Shown here piece by piece: positions 33,408 to 46,340 of a DNA stretch of 64,000 bases; positions within the stretch are counted from its first letter, which is position 1; each line of letters opens with the position of its first letter. The DNA comes from Symsagittifera roscoffensis (Eukaryota; Xenacoelomorpha; Acoela; Convolutidae), in contig NC_087067.1 of the NCBI RefSeq assembly GCF_963678635.1, forward strand, positions 51,206,233 through 51,270,232, given 5' to 3'. The notes beneath the pieces were generated by a model. That model saw only the letters and a program-made list of their open reading frames with translations, was not told the origin of the DNA and did no database searches. A program made the translations under genes and the position numbers.

Positions 33408-35601
33408 TTTTTCTTACCGCAAGTTAATCTAAATATAGATTGTATTGTAGAAACAAAAATTCTAAACTCAATGTTTGTTTGAAATGCATAAACAAAGGGT
33501 TACCAAAATCTAATTTTAGATCTGAAACTTTGTTTTTCAAGGTTACTTCAAATTTGAAAGTTTTTACTGTATTTCAGATCCAAATTTTAGATCTTAAATT
33601 TTCAACTCGTTATCAAGATTTGAAATAAAGATATTCAGGCCGGAGAATCAACTTATGCAAAAAATAAGGAATTTCAGCTCTTGTACGGAAAATCCGCTAC
33701 GTAAGGGTTTGACGGATATAAAGATATCGAAAAACAGGCTGGAGTGAAGCTCGGTTGCCGTTTTTGCAACAAATTGCCGCAGTTATCTCGTTTTAAGCCT
33801 AAAGAGTTTTTATGGAAGTTTAAGAAGATGAAAAAATAACGACAAGTTTTGATTTCCCGTACCTAGTAAATGTTCTATTTCACTAAACTTTCAAACTGCC
33901 TAGGGACTAGTTCCAAACGGGAAAAATATTGAAAGAAATTTCTATTATAGTTCTTCAACTGTGCGAACAACCAAAGAATGCGTTTTTTGCACAAACATGT
34001 TTGGCTTTTAAAATATTTGAGACTCAATGAGTGGCCTTGGAGCCTAGCAACATTTTAAATTTACCCAAAAATCGCGCAGCCATATTTGAACTCAGTGGAA
34101 CCTATTCTGCCAAAGATAATGTCACTAATTTTGTTTACGGTTCTGCAATGTACCGGACGTGGCTACCAGGGACAATATGGAAAAATTTGGTAGCGTCAGT
34201 CGAGTTTTTTGTTCCTATTGAATTTGAAAACTGCATTTTCAATTGTTTTAGGTGAACCATAGCCCAGTCGCTTGATACATACAATGTAAATCAGAGAAAC
34301 AATTAAGAATCTCACCTGCCAGAAATTTGTGCCCTCGTCTTTAAGCTTCAAGACAGTAGCAGATTTAGGGGAGGAGGGGGGACACACTTCTCAGGGATTC
34401 TCCCCCTGATGATCCAAAATATCCCCCTTTTGGTATGCTTAAATACATCCATTTTGGCTGATCGATCCTTAATTTTTTTCAAAAGCGCTAAAATAAAAAC
34501 TAATTTTGAAGGGAGTCCAAGTTTTTCAAGAAGTGCTTAAAGACGCTTTTTTTTCGGCCCGTACAAATAGGTTATTTATAGTGATTTGGCAGAGCTCGGA
34601 AAATCGATTTGGTTAACCAAGAAAAGGTACAAGACAACCGACAATGAATCTTTTAAAATATCGAGTATATTTTCAAGTGCAGTTTTCATTTTGAAAATAC
34701 ATACTAACAAGACTGCTCGTATCAGGGCGAAGCCCTGAATGATCCGACTGCCCTTTATTTGTTCTCATGCTAGAATTTGAGTAGAATTAAAACAGGTCTG
34801 CTCGTATTAGGGCAAATCCTGAATGTTCCGACTGCTTTTGAGGTCTATGGAGCAGTAATAGCATGAAAAAATTTAATGTAAAAAATTAATTGAAAATTTT
34901 TTTCTTCTAAATTTGCGACTTTTTGTGAAAATTATCCCACCACATTCCATCTATTATGACAATTCAGCTTCCTTCAATCAATTTGAAACGATTTTTAATG
35001 CAGATTCAGTCTCCGCTTCCGCGCTAATAGCTCGAAATATATCGCGCGTCAATTGCCCCAAATTAGCCAAAAAAGGCAATTTTAAACCCCCATAACTTGA
35101 CAAAAAAATGATCACAGCTGAAATATTTATTGTTCCGACTTTCGATACGAAAGTAACGGAATATTTGTTCTCGGGGTGGGTTTTTTTTTTTCTTCAGAAA
35201 AATTTCGACTTTTTAACAAGCCATTTTTGACGGAATTTTTTTATATCATTCAAAAGGTATTGTTGTCCTGAGCTTAAATTTGAATGAATAGTTCACCTGT
35301 GATCATTTTTTGTAAAGTTATGGGGGTTTAAAGGTTGCCATTTTGGCCAATTTGGGACAATTAACGAGCGATATAATTCGCGCTATTAGCGCGTAAGCGG
35401 AGATTTAATCCGTCCTATAAATTGTTCCAAATTGGTTGAACGAAGCTTATTTGCCATAATTGATTTGTTACAAGGAACGAAATCTCTCTTTTTGTACTGT
35501 ATATGGCGTGTGGGGGGATGGTTTTCATTAAAAATTTCAAATTTTAGAAAAAAAATTTCATTTTATTTTATTTCATTTTATTTTTTTATGTTATATTTTT
35601 T
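33408..35601. repeat. Tandem duplication, 2.2-kb unit 1
   Basis: Nearly identical to 35602-37797 at an offset of about 2195 bases. Small open frames in it repeat with it and show no conserved protein, so they are not called. Contains a foldback element from 34706 to the unit end, lacking its right-end motif. Confidence 0.85.
34706..35601. repeat. Foldback element copy, right end missing
   Basis: Left end AACAAGACTGCTCGTATC with an internal hairpin CAGGGC-GAA-GCCCTG, repeated with variation 90 bases further in (34796). Arms: left about 34960-35095, right about 35300-35460, pairing around a centre near 35200. The right-end motif is absent where unit 2 begins. Confidence 0.75.
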
Positions 35602-37797
35602 AAGTTTTCCTTACCGCAAATTAATCTAAACATAGATTGTATTGGAAAACAAAAATTCTAATCTCAATGTTTGTTTGAAATGCATAAACAAAGGGTTAAC
35701 AAAATCTAATTTTAGATCTGAAACTTTGTTTTTCAAGGTTACTTCAAATTTGAAAGTTTCTACTGTATTTCAGATCCAAGTTTTAGATCTTAAATTTTCA
35801 ACTCGTTATCAAGATTTGAAATAAAGATATTCAGGCCGGAGAATCAACTTATGCAAAAAATAAGGAATTTCAGCTCTTGTACGGAAAATCCGCTACGTAA
35901 GGGTTTGACGGATATAAAGATATCGAAAAACAGGCTGGAGTGAAGCTCGGTTGCCGTGTTTGCAATAAATTGCCGCAGTTATCTCGTTTTAAGCCTAAAG
36001 AGTTTTTATGGAAGTTTAAGAAGATCAAAAAATAACGACAAGTTTTGATTTCCCGTACCTAGTAATTGTTCTATTTCACTAAACTTTCAAACTGCCTAGG
36101 GACTAGTTCCAAACGAGAAAAATATTGAAAGAAATTTCGATTATAGTTCTTCAACTGTGCGAACAACCAAAGAATCCGTTTTTTGCACAAAAATGTTTGG
36201 CTTTTAAAATTTTTGAGACTCAATGATTGGCCTTGGAGCCTAGCAACATTTTAAGTTTACCCAAAAATCGCGCAGCCATATTTGAACTCAGTGGAACCTA
36301 TTCTGCCAAAGATAATGTCACTAATTTTGTTTACGGTTCTGCAATGTACCGGACGTGGCTACCAGGGACAATATGGAAAAATTTGGTAGCGTCAGTCGAG
36401 TTTTTTGTTCCTATTGAATTTGAAAACTGCATTTTCAATTGTTTTAGGTGAACCATAGCCCAGTCGCTTGATACATACAATGTAAATCAGAGAAACAATT
36501 AAGAATCTCACCTGCCAGAAATTTGTGCCCTCGTCTTTAAGCTTCAAGACAGTAGCAGATTTAGGGGAGGAGGGGGGACACACTTCTCAGGGATTCTCCC
36601 CCTGATGATCCAAAATATCCCCCTTTTGGTATGCTTAAATACATCCATTTTGGCTGATCGATCCTTAATTTTTTTCAAAAGCGCTAAAATAAAAACTAAT
36701 TTTGAAGGGAGTCCAAGTTTTTCAAGAAGTGCTTAAAGACGCTTTTTTTTCGGCCCGTACAAATAGGTTATTTATAGTGATTTGGCAGAGCTCGGAAAAT
36801 CGATTTGGTTAACCAAGAAAAGGTACAAGACAACCGACAATGAATCTTTTAAAATATCGAGTATATTTTCAAGTGCAGTTTTCATTTTGAAAATACATAC
36901 TAACAAGACTGCTCGTATCAGGGCGAAGCCCTGAATGATCCGACTGCCCTTTATTTGTTCTCATGCTAGAATTTGAGTAGAATTAAAACAGGTCTGCTCG
37001 TATTAGGGCAAATCCTGAATGTTCCGACTGCTTTTGAGGTCTATGGAGCAGTAATAGCATGAAAAAATTTAATGTAAAAAATTAATTGAAAATTTTTTTC
37101 TTCTAAATTTGCGATTTTTTCAGAAAATTATCCCACCACATTCCATCTATTATGACAATTCAGCTTCCTTCAATCAATTTGAAACGATTTCTAATGCAGA
37201 TTCAGTCTCCGCTTCCGCGCTAATAGCTCGAAATATATCGCGCGTCAATTGCCCCAAATTAGCCAAAAAAGGCAATTTTAAACCCCCATAACTTGACAAA
37301 AAAATGATCACAGCTGAAATATTTATTGTTCCGACTTTCGATACGAAAGTAACGGAATATTTGTTCTCGGGGTGGGTTTTTTTTTTCTTCAGAAAAATTT
37401 CGACTTTTTAACAAGCCATTTTTGACGGAATTTTTTTATATCATTCAAAAGGTATTGTTGTCCTGAGCTTAAATTTGAAAAAATAGTTCACCTGTGATCA
37501 TTTTTCGTAAAGTTATGGGGGTTTAAAGGTTGCCATTTAGGCCAATTTGGGACAATTAACGAGCGATATAATTCGCGCTATTAGCGCGTAAGCGGAGATT
37601 TAATCCGTCCTATAAATCGTTCCAAATTGGTTGAACGAAGCTTATTTGCCATAATTGATTTATTACAAGGAAGGAAATCTCACTTTTTGTACTGTATATG
37701 GCGTGTGGGGGGATGGTTTTCATTAAAAATTTCAAATTTTAGAAAAAAAATTTCATTTTATTTTATTTCATTTTATTTTTTTATGTTATTACTGCTG
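35602..37797. repeat. Tandem duplication, 2.2-kb unit 2
   Basis: Second copy; unlike unit 1 its foldback element (36902-37861) is complete, with the right-end motif present. Differences from unit 1 are sparse single bases, implying recent duplication or gene conversion. Confidence 0.85.
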
Positions 37798-37861
37798 CTC
37801 CATAAACCCTAAAAGGCAGTCGGAACATTCAGGGCTTTGCCTTGATACGAGCAGTCTTGTT
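36902..37861. repeat. Foldback (long terminal inverted repeat) element, complete copy
   Basis: About 960 bases. Ends AACAAGACTGCTCGTATCAG and CTTGATACGAGCAGTCTTGTT are inverted repeats of each other, as are GGTCTATGGAGCAGTAATAG and TTACTGCTGCTCCATAAACC. Inner arms with GCTAATAGCTCGAAATATAT and its imperfect complement (GATATAATTCGCGCTATTAG) also pair. No coding frame, so non-autonomous. Confidence 0.85.
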
Positions 37862-38573
37862 CAAATTAAACCTCAAGACAACAATACATTCTGAATGATA
37901 TTTTAAAAATTACGTCAAAATTGGCTAGTTAAGAAGTACAAAAGTGTTTGAAGAAAAAAAACACAAATATTCCGTTACTTTTGTTCCGAAAGTCGGAGCA
38001 ATAATAGACGCAATTTCCATAGCTGTCAAATCACCCTGCCGTTTCAAGGAAAAAAATCAGTTAACCATTGGATGCGTAGATAACCATTGCGTAACGTTTT
38101 CTAGGTTTGTGTGGAAGTCACTTTTTGCAGAGACTAGTAATTAGAGAAACAATGTAAATCAGAGAAACAATTAAGAATCTCACCTGCCAGAAATTTGTGC
38201 CCTCGTCTTTAAGCTTCAAGACAGTAGCAGATTTAGGGGAGGAGGGGGGACACACTTCTCAGGGATTCTCCCCCTGATGATCCAAAATATCCCCCTTTTG
38301 GTATGCTTAAATACATCCATTTTGGCTGATCGATCCTTAATTTTTTTCAAAAGCGCTAAAATAAAAACTAATTTTGAAGGGAGTCCAAGTTTTTCAAGAA
38401 GTGCTTAAAGACGCTTTTTTTTCGGCCCGTACAAATAGGTTATTTATAGTGATTTGGCAGAGCTCGGAAAATCGATTTAGTTAACCAAGAAAAGGTACAA
38501 GACAACCGACAATGAATCTTTTAAAATATCGAGTATATTTTCAAGTGCAGTTTTCATTTTGAAAATACATACT

Positions 38574-39539
38574 AACAAGACTGCTCGTATCAGGGCGAAG
38601 CCCTGAATGATCCGACTGCCCTTTATTTGTTCTCATGCTAGAATTTGAGTAGAATTAAAACAGGTCTGCCCGTATTAGGGCAAATCAATCCTGAATGTTC
38701 CGACTGCTTTTGAGGTCTATGGAGCAGTAATAGCATGAAAAAATTTAATGTAAAAAATTAATTGAAAATTTTTTTCTTCTAAATTTGCGATTTTTTCAGA
38801 AAATTATCCCACCACATTCCATCTATTATGACAATTCAGCTTCCTTCAATCAATTTGAAACGATTTCTAATGCAGATTCAGTCTCCGCTTCCGCGCTAAT
38901 AGCTCGAAATATATCGCGCGTCAATTGCCCCAAATTAGCCAAAAAAGGCAATTTTAAACCCCCATAACTTGACAAAAAAATGATCACAGCTGAAATATTT
39001 ATTGTTCCGACTTTCGATACGAAAGTAACGGAATATTTGTTCTCGGGGTGGGTTTTTCTTTTCTTCAGAAAAATTTCGACTTTTTAACAAGCCATTTTTG
39101 ACGGAATTTTTTTATATCATTCAAAAGGTATTGTTGTCCTGAGCTTAAATTTGAAAAAATAGTTCACCTGTGATCATTTTTCGTAAAGTTATGGGGGTTT
39201 AAAGGTTGCCATTTTGGCAAATTTGGGACAATTAACGAGCGATATAATTCGCGCTATTAGCGCGTAAGCGGAGATTTAATCCGTCCTATAAATCGTTCCA
39301 AATTGGTTGAACGAAGCTTATTTGCCATAATTGATTTATTACAAGGAAGGAAATCTCACTTTTTGTACTGTATATGGCGTGTGGGGGGATGGTTTTCATT
39401 AAAAATTTCAAATTTTAGAAAAAAAAAATTTCATTTTATTTTATTTCATTTTATTTTTTTATGTTATTACTGCTGCTCCATAAACCCTAAAAGGCAGTCG
39501 GAACATTCAGGGTTTTGCCTTGATACGAGCAGTCTTGTT
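38574..39539. repeat. Foldback element, complete copy (duplicate of 36902-37861)
   Basis: Copy made by the 1.68-kb tandem duplication, differing by a few bases (for example a 4-base insertion near 38688). Confidence 0.85.
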
Positions 39540-39826
39540 CAAATTAAACCTCAAGACAACAATACATTCTGAATGATATTTTAAAAATTACGTCAAAATT
39601 GGCTAGTTAAGAAGTACAAAAGTGTTTGAAGAAAAAAAACACAAATATTCCGTTACTTTTGTTCCGAAAGTCGGAGCAATAATAGACGCAATTTCCATAG
39701 CTGTCAAATCACCCTGCCGTTTCAAGGAAAAAAATCAGTTAACCATTGGATGCGTAGATAACCATTGCGTAACGTTTTCTAGGTTTGTGTGGAAGTCACT
39801 TTTTGCAGAGACTAGTAATTGTCATA

Positions 39827-40345
39827 GTGACACAGCGTACGTGAAAAAGCTTGCGATAAAGTAACTTAAAACAATTTGTCAATTGTTATGTTGTTTTTTC
39901 GTAACAAGTTTGTAATATTAATTTTAATCAAAATCTATTTTAGGGCATTGCTCTGATCAGAGGTGGAATCGGGCCGAATTTTCTAAGCCCGAACCCAGCC
40001 GAAATCCTTGTTTGAAAAAACGGTAGTCCCGGAAAATTAACTGGCCCGAATGGTTCGAAAAAGTAGAAATCTAATGATGCGCTTTCGGTGAAAACCAATA
40101 CTACTGATGAACCGTTCGCATGAGTTCTTTTTTGATTTCAGCCAGAAGGCATTCCTCGCTCGATACAAGCAGTCTTGTTTTGCGTTAAGTGCAGAACTTT
40201 TGCTCCCGTTAGTCCAGCACATATTTTTTTGTTTGATCTGAGGGCATTTGGGCAAGTAAAACAAGCTTAGGTTTCTTTTAAGGCAGGCTCCACTGAGCAC
40301 AGTCACGCTAAAGCATGCAGTGCATCCTTTTTCTGAAAGCAATTA
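39827..40345. other. Intergenic, nothing recognised
   Basis: No conserved frame or repeat end. AT content is somewhat lower than in the flanks. Confidence 0.5.
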
Positions 40346-40760
40346 ATAACAAGACTGCTTGAATATCTGCTTAAGGACCTGAACGTTTTGACTGCACTCT
40401 AAGGCTAATTGAAAAAGTTTGTTTTCTTTAGATAATCGACAAAAAAATTTTAAAAAAAGTTTTTTTTTTAATTTTTTTTCTCCATTTCGTCCCCCTCCAA
40501 AAATACAAAGGGTGTGTTTGGCATCCATTATTGTGTAAGAGGACTAAATTACTGGACTCAATTCAATTTGAAACGCATTAATTAGCCGCCAACGCGTGCC
40601 ATAAGAACGCATTATATCGCGCTTTATTTTGCGCATTATTTATCCCAAATTGATCAAATTAGCAATTTTTAAAACCCCGTAACTTTGCGAAAAATGATAA
40701 CACGTATAATAAGTATATTTTTCTTAAATTTGAGCTCAAGTAAACAATATCTGCAGCTGA
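40346..40760. repeat. Foldback-family fragment
   Basis: Left end AACAAGACTGCTTGAATATC and degenerate left arm (TTATATCGCGCTTTATTTTG, CCCAAATTGATCAAATTAGC). Right half missing. Confidence 0.6.
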
Positions 40761-41324
40761 GTGACAAAAAAACTATACAACTGCGTATAAAATTGATAAG
40801 TTAGACATAATGAACAACCTTAGGAGAATGAAAAATCGTAAATAAAAAAAAATTTATTGCCAGAGAAGCATGTAAAAGAAGCTTCCAAGACCTTTTTTTC
40901 AATTAAAACCACTTCTCCTAAATTAAATGAAAACTCAAAAATTGCAACCTGGCTTTTCCCTACACTGAATGTAATTTAAATGACGTTCAAATTACGAGCA
41001 GAATATTTTCTTTTGATATTTCACTTGACCTATTCTTTTTATTATTTGTGGTACCTGATGTTTGTGGAAAGAAAAATAAAACAGGCTAACACAAAAATCC
41101 TGCTCATTTTTGATGGTCGGAATAAAGAACAGCAGAGATTTTATCAAAATTGTACTGGTTGTCTAGAACTAGTAGAATTGGCATATATTTTTTTCCTTTT
41201 TCAAGTTTCATATGTGAAAATCAATCCCGTTTTTGTGTCATTTGCTTTTTTTGCCATTGTAGAGCAGTATTTGTCTAAAAGAGCTTGAAGTGAACTTTCA
41301 GTTAAATCAATTTTAAGCCACAAA

Positions 41325-41683
41325 ACAACTGCTCGTGTCAGGGCAAAACTTTGCAGGTTCCAGTTTTCTTTTAATTTTTATGGAATAGTGTTCATTTAAA
41401 AAACTAAAGTGCGGCTTTGCTGCTGGAATAATACTTTGATAGTTTGTTTCAAACGCAAATTATTTATGCGTGGCAAATTATCCGCACTCATAATTGTTCC
41501 AAACTAAATTGAGGCAAGCTAATTTGTCTTCATATTTGCAAAAACGACTCAATTTTTAACACTTTAATTTTATTCGCCTAAAATTTGTAGTTTTTGAATT
41601 TTTCATAAACCAAAATTGATTCGAGACCAACTAATGGGCAGTCAGAACATTCATGGCATTGCCTTGATGCGAGCAGTCTTGTT
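41325..41683. repeat. Short foldback-family element
   Basis: About 360 bases from AACAACTGCTCGTGTCAGGG to GCGAGCAGTCTTGTT with the family right-end motif GCAGTCAGAACATTCATGGC. Internally deleted compared with the 0.96-kb copies. A further degenerate arm fragment follows at about 41700-42010. Confidence 0.7.
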
Positions 41684-42010
41684 TGCTCATGCCAAAACCT
41701 TAAATAGATCGATAGCATGCCTCAATTCAATTTGGAAAAATTTCTAAGACAGATTAAGAATCCCCCTACGCGTTAATAACACTAGCAATATTGCTCGTTA
41801 ATCATCCCAAATTGGCAATCTTTAACCTCTATAGTTTTGTAAAAAACAAATTATAACAGGTAATTTTTTTTATCCAATTAGAGCTTTGGACGACAATACT
41901 TTTTGATGATGTAAACAATTGTCGAAAATGGCTACTTAAAAAGTCGAAAATTGTCTGGCAAAAAAAAACACCCAGAGCGCAAATATTCCGACTTTTTCTT
42001 TGTAAGTCGA

Positions 42011-42926
42011 TTCATTAAAAAAAAGCATCAACAATTTAAATCAAACTTTTCTGATCATGTCAGAAACATCGTCCAAGTAATAGGATTGGATTGACTTTAA
42101 ACTCAGGTTTGCGTTATTCTGAGCAAGGTCAGTTTTTGAAATAGAAGCCACACGAGAACTTACATTGAACTCCTTTCAGTTGAGATGCTAAATAAAAAAT
42201 TTGGGTTTCTCTGGGTTCGCATAAATCAACTTGATGCTTAGGTTATATCTCAAGTAATAAGTGCAACTAATCCCTGCAAAAGACACTAATTTTTTTCAGA
42301 GCCTGAAAAACTCAAATCACTGAGAATTTTTGCTGCAACATTCAAGGATTCGACCAGTTTGTCTATTCAAAAAATTTCTTCAAAAATGTAAGCTCTCTTT
42401 TTGAAGAAGAAAAACTATTGAAAACAAGGTTCAAACTGAATAGATATCACAGTATCAAAATTGCAGATTTTTTGATTCAATTTACAATATTTGACTCAAT
42501 TTAGTCCGAATCTGAGTTCTTCTCTTAAAAGAGAGGACAAACGCAGTCGGATTTTGCTGCTGAATTGAAAATTCTCATTCATAATTTTAAAATGAACAAA
42601 TGATGTGATAATCTTGCTATAAGCGATATGATATCATTGCGGGAGGGAAAATTCTCACTAAAGATAGTTCGCAAAATAACGAAAATTATGCAAAAATTAC
42701 TGCAAAATCAATGTTGGTAAATTATTAAATATGGAGAGGTTTGCTTATAGTTATAAGGTAATTGAAAGCTGTCCATTATCAGGTGCGTCAAACCATAGAC
42801 TATACTTAGCATTTAAAGTGACGAGAATGATTTTCGGAGACAAATGGAGAGCCGCATTATTCTATTTTGGAATATATAAACAAGGTCGTTATGCTTCGTA
42901 TGTATGATTAATGAAGTTCGGATTTG
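42011..42926. other. 3' flank (UTR side) of the calcium channel gene
   Basis: Downstream of the Cav2 stop codon on the minus strand. No frame or repeat recognised. No unambiguous poly(A) signal chosen. The convergent flippase stop is about 11 kb away. Confidence 0.5.
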
Positions 42927-44563
42927 TTAGCACCATTCTTCGTTTTGGGATTTCACTCCCAAGAAAGATGAAGTCGTGTTTCGGGTAGCCGGGTCGTCAC
43001 TAATAGCTGCCGACGGTATGTTGCTCTTCGCGATCAAAAGTTTCGTCTGGCTTCCAGACTGGTTCACGATTCCTAGCGTCGGGAATTTTGTATTACACGT
43101 CGTAAAATGACTCGGGATACCTATACTCGGATTGGGGGTTCGACTTGTCACGTGGTTATACCCGACATGAAGTTTCCCAGAACTGTTCGGGGAGTCGTGG
43201 GGTGACATGGTAATGTTTCTGGAATGGTAGTTATGCCGACTGCTCGCCCCACTGTAATAAGGCATGTTCGGATGTCTGTTAACACCTTCACTTTTAGTTG
43301 AAGACGCCTCGCTCGACAACGACCTCCCTAGACCTCCTAAAGCATACGGAGGCAGTGAGAAAGTAGAAGACGCGTCTTTGGATCCCGAAGGACCTGAGCC
43401 CGGTGTCTCGGTTATCTGCGGTACTGTTGAGGCCGACGCCAGAAGCTTTGCGTTTGTCGGTGACATATCAATTCGTTTTTGCCTCACAGGTTTCGTTAAT
43501 CTCTTCGATTGCGATGATTGCTTGTCTAGCATGAGGTTCGGAATGTCACTTGGTCTTAAGTAGTTCTCACTGTATAATTTTTGGGTTCTCTGTCCAGGTG
43601 AATGCTGGCTGTCTTGGCTGGATTGTCGACTGACGTCATAGATTCCTGAAGATTGACTTTCAAAACTAGCTTGGCGACTTTGGTCTTCTGTACCGCCATT
43701 TGTCGTGTGATGATTTGACGGAGGTTGATTTGAAGTGCTGGCTGCGTTTGGCGACAGTTTGTTTGAAGTTATGTGTTTCTTTTTCATTCTGCCGTTTCGC
43801 GATTTTGATAAAAGCTGTTCGTTGTCGCTTTGCCAACGTTGGTAATTCTCGTAATCACTGCAATAATTTCTTTGATTGTTGTCGCAGCTATCGATACTGT
43901 CGTTCTGTATCGTTGTCCAATCATCCTCGACGCTACTTTCCCAAGGAGCTTCTGGATTGTAGTTTTGTTTGCTGCTTGGTCGAACCGGGAGTCTCCTAGG
44001 TGTCCAGCGGGTGATCTGCTGTGATTGTCTCCGGGATGGCTCGTAGCCGGAATCTAAGCTCTGGTTTCGAAATAAGGCATTGGATGATTGATTGTTTTGA
44101 GCATGGTGATCGCTTATTGGTCCGTACTTCGGGATACAACTGGGAGGTCTTGGGAGTCTTGGACCCCCGTGGTGACGTCGAAAGGGTTCCTGATCTTGCG
44201 GAGTTGCTGGGAGGTATCGATGTGGGAAGTATGACTCACTTGGGTTCTGAACATGTTTGTACTTGTGGACTATCGATTTATTTCTAGGAAAAGGAGGCAG
44301 GTGCCGTCTGATTGCCGGACGGTTCGGAATGATAGGAGGGGGCACCACCGAAGGCGGGAAGTAGGAGACAGGTGGGGCTCTTAAGGCAGCAGATACTGAG
44401 TTAGGGGGTGCGAAAGCAGGCATCCCAACTCCTCCGACCATCCCTATGCCCCCCGGAGTGAGGGGTTTGTACTGTTTGCTAATGTAGGGGTCCCCCCTTC
44501 TATCCCCACTAATTGCGAATCCATAGGGCGGAGGGGTCAGTGGTGTTTCACACTCTTCTTGGA
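42927..44563 (-). CDS. Cav2-type calcium channel alpha-1, terminal exon (C-terminal tail ending NEEWC)
   Basis: 1637-nt last exon, acceptor TTTTTCAG, first two bases completing a split codon, stop TAA at 42927-42929. It encodes a long Ser/Pro/Asn-rich, probably disordered cytoplasmic tail: QEECETPLTPPPYGF near the start, proline-rich PPFPRNKS, many Ser-Gln pairs. The last residues are QNEEWC. In Cav2.1 and Cav2.2 the C-terminal (D/E)xWC is a PDZ ligand binding presynaptic scaffolds (family knowledge); that Glu-Glu-Trp-Cys stands exactly at the end here supports both the Cav2 assignment and the reading frame. Large antisense open frames here are shadows. Confidence 0.88.
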
Positions 44564-44947
44564 CTGAAAAATTAATTCTGAATTATTTAATTTTTTACAG
44601 AAAATTTGGATCATCGATAGCAATTTTAAAGCAAGACTAAAAAAACCATGCACTGATAAGATTATTATGATTGCTAATTTATGCATTGTCCTGAAGGATC
44701 TAAGTAGTTTTTCATTTAATGGCTTTTCAGTTTTTCTGTAACATGCAAAATTGATAGTTGAATAAAGTGAAATGGGTACAATTTCGAAACATAGCCAACA
44801 GACAGTTGAAAAAGTGTCAATGAACTGAAGGAGTCCGAAAAAGCGACTGGTTTTTATAGGAAAAATGTTCAAGACTTTCCAAATTTAAAAAAATATATAT
44901 TTCTCCATAAAACTCTTTGAATTTCAAGATGAGTTTAACATTGACAT

Positions 44948-45347
44948 CAGGGGCGGGTCTAAAATCTTCTCGAGGGGGGAGGGCGGATTTTCAAAACTTT
45001 TTCGAAAATTTTGTCGATCTTTTTTTTAGGTCGACTAAATTGATTTTCCGGGCTCCTCTCCAAGCACTAAAAAGAACTTGGTACGGCCAAATTTTCCTGC
45101 ACCGCAGCAGGCGTTTTTAGGCACTTTTTGGAAAATTTTAACCAAAAAACCGCGTTGTTTAGGCGCGCGCTCCCCCTCAAAATTAGTATACATTGGTGCC
45201 GAAGGCGCCTTTAGAAAAATTTTAGGGTCCGTCACCAAAAATTGATATCTCAAAAAAGTACAAAGGGGGACCCTATGGGTGGGCAGGGGTCGAATCCCTG
45301 AGGGGAAGTGTCCGCCCCCTGCCCCCTCCCCCCTAAATCCGCCCCTG
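44948..45347 (+). repeat. GGCGGATCTAGG-family element, complete copy with inverted ends
   Basis: 400 bases from CAGGGGCGGGTCTA to TAAATCCGCCCCTG, inverse complements with few mismatches. No obvious 8-bp target duplication. Contains GCGCGCGCTCCCC and GGTGCCGAAGGCGCC. Second closest copy begins only 157 bases further. Confidence 0.82.
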
Positions 45348-45503
45348 ATACATCTTGTCATAAAATTAAACCAATTTGAGAAAACGGGATCAAGAGCCAA
45401 TGTTTTTTTTACGCTGGGAAAACTAAGAACTAAAGTTCACCTTTAAAATTACAAATCATTCGCGTTTTTTATGCGCCATTTGCAAAATTATGATTGAGAA
45501 ATT

Positions 45504-45840
45504 CAGGGGCGGATCTAGGATTTTCTCGAGGGGGGGCGGATTTTCAAAAAATTTTCCAAAATTTTGACGACCTTTTTTTTTTTTAAGGTCGACCAAATTG
45601 ATTTTTCGAGGTCTCCCAAAGCACTGTTTTGCCCCTACTTTGGTTATATTTTCTGCGCCGCAGGCAAATTTTTGAAAAAACAGTCAAAAGAGCCGTTTTT
45701 GGGCAATTTTTGAACAATTTTGACAAAAAATCGCGTTTTTTTGGCGCGCGCTCCCCCTCAAAGTTAGTATATATTGGCGCCAAAGGCGCCTTTAGAAAAA
45801 TTTTAGGGTCGGTCGGCCAAAAATGGATTTCTGAAAAAGT
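45504..45840 (+). repeat. GGCGGATCTAGG-family element, right end lost
   Basis: Begins CAGGGGCGGATCTAGGATTT; same internal order (AGGTCGACCAAATTGATTTT, GGCGCCAAAGGCGCC, GGTCGGTCGGCC). Breaks off before the CCCC/TAAATCCGCCCCTG end. Confidence 0.78.
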
Positions 45841-46340
45841 ATCAAAGTATCTACAATAAACAAAATAATATTGGCAAAATGTTGTCCCAATTAGCCAACT
45901 AACCATTTAAGAGAGGACGGATTTTTCTGGAGTGATAATATTAATCGGCGATTGGTGAAGTCAGGTTGAAACCAATCCATGATTAACTAATCTGCATTCG
46001 TACTTGGTTCGCAGCGGGATTTACTCGGTTTCTTGGCCTTGAACGTAAATCATGCGACTAATATCATCAAACATGCAAAAATAGAACTATGTCAGAAAAT
46101 AAAAATAAATCTTCATTTGGGGAAATTCACTTGAGCGATTTTGTTTATAGCACACAGGTAATGATAAATTAATGCAGGGTGCACTAATAGTGAGTGAGCG
46201 AGCACGCGTGATTAAAGTGAAGAGCGTGAACACTTCATGCCTTAGTTGTATGGTTCACAATAGGAGCACTAGTGTTGAAATGCACACGTGAATAAATAGG
46301 TGTTAAAATGCACGCGTGAACAAGTGTAAGTATCATGCAC

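Larger units (their letters stand above)
36476..39826. repeat. Nested tandem duplication, 1.68-kb unit, two copies (36476-38150 and 38151-39826)
   Basis: The second unit repeats the first at an offset of about 1676 bases, including the foldback element and the following 290 bases (through GAGACTAGTAATT). The junction at 38150 lies at a short AGAGAAAC microhomology. This duplication overlaps the 2.2-kb one, so at least two separate tandem events occurred. Confidence 0.85.

Noticed and set aside
34031-36583. Repeated small open frames (74 and 63 codons) in the tandem units
   Set aside because: They repeat because the DNA is duplicated; there is no recognisable domain, start context or splice support, and both strands give comparable frames.
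40980-41288. 102-codon + strand hydrophobic frame
   Set aside because: Phe/Tyr/Leu-rich composition is expected from T-rich sequence; it overlaps no conserved gene and abuts a foldback element.
43264-44287. Several + strand open frames over the calcium channel last exon
   Set aside because: They are antisense shadows of a long, low-stop coding exon whose minus-strand frame has correct splice sites and a Cav2-type C-terminus.
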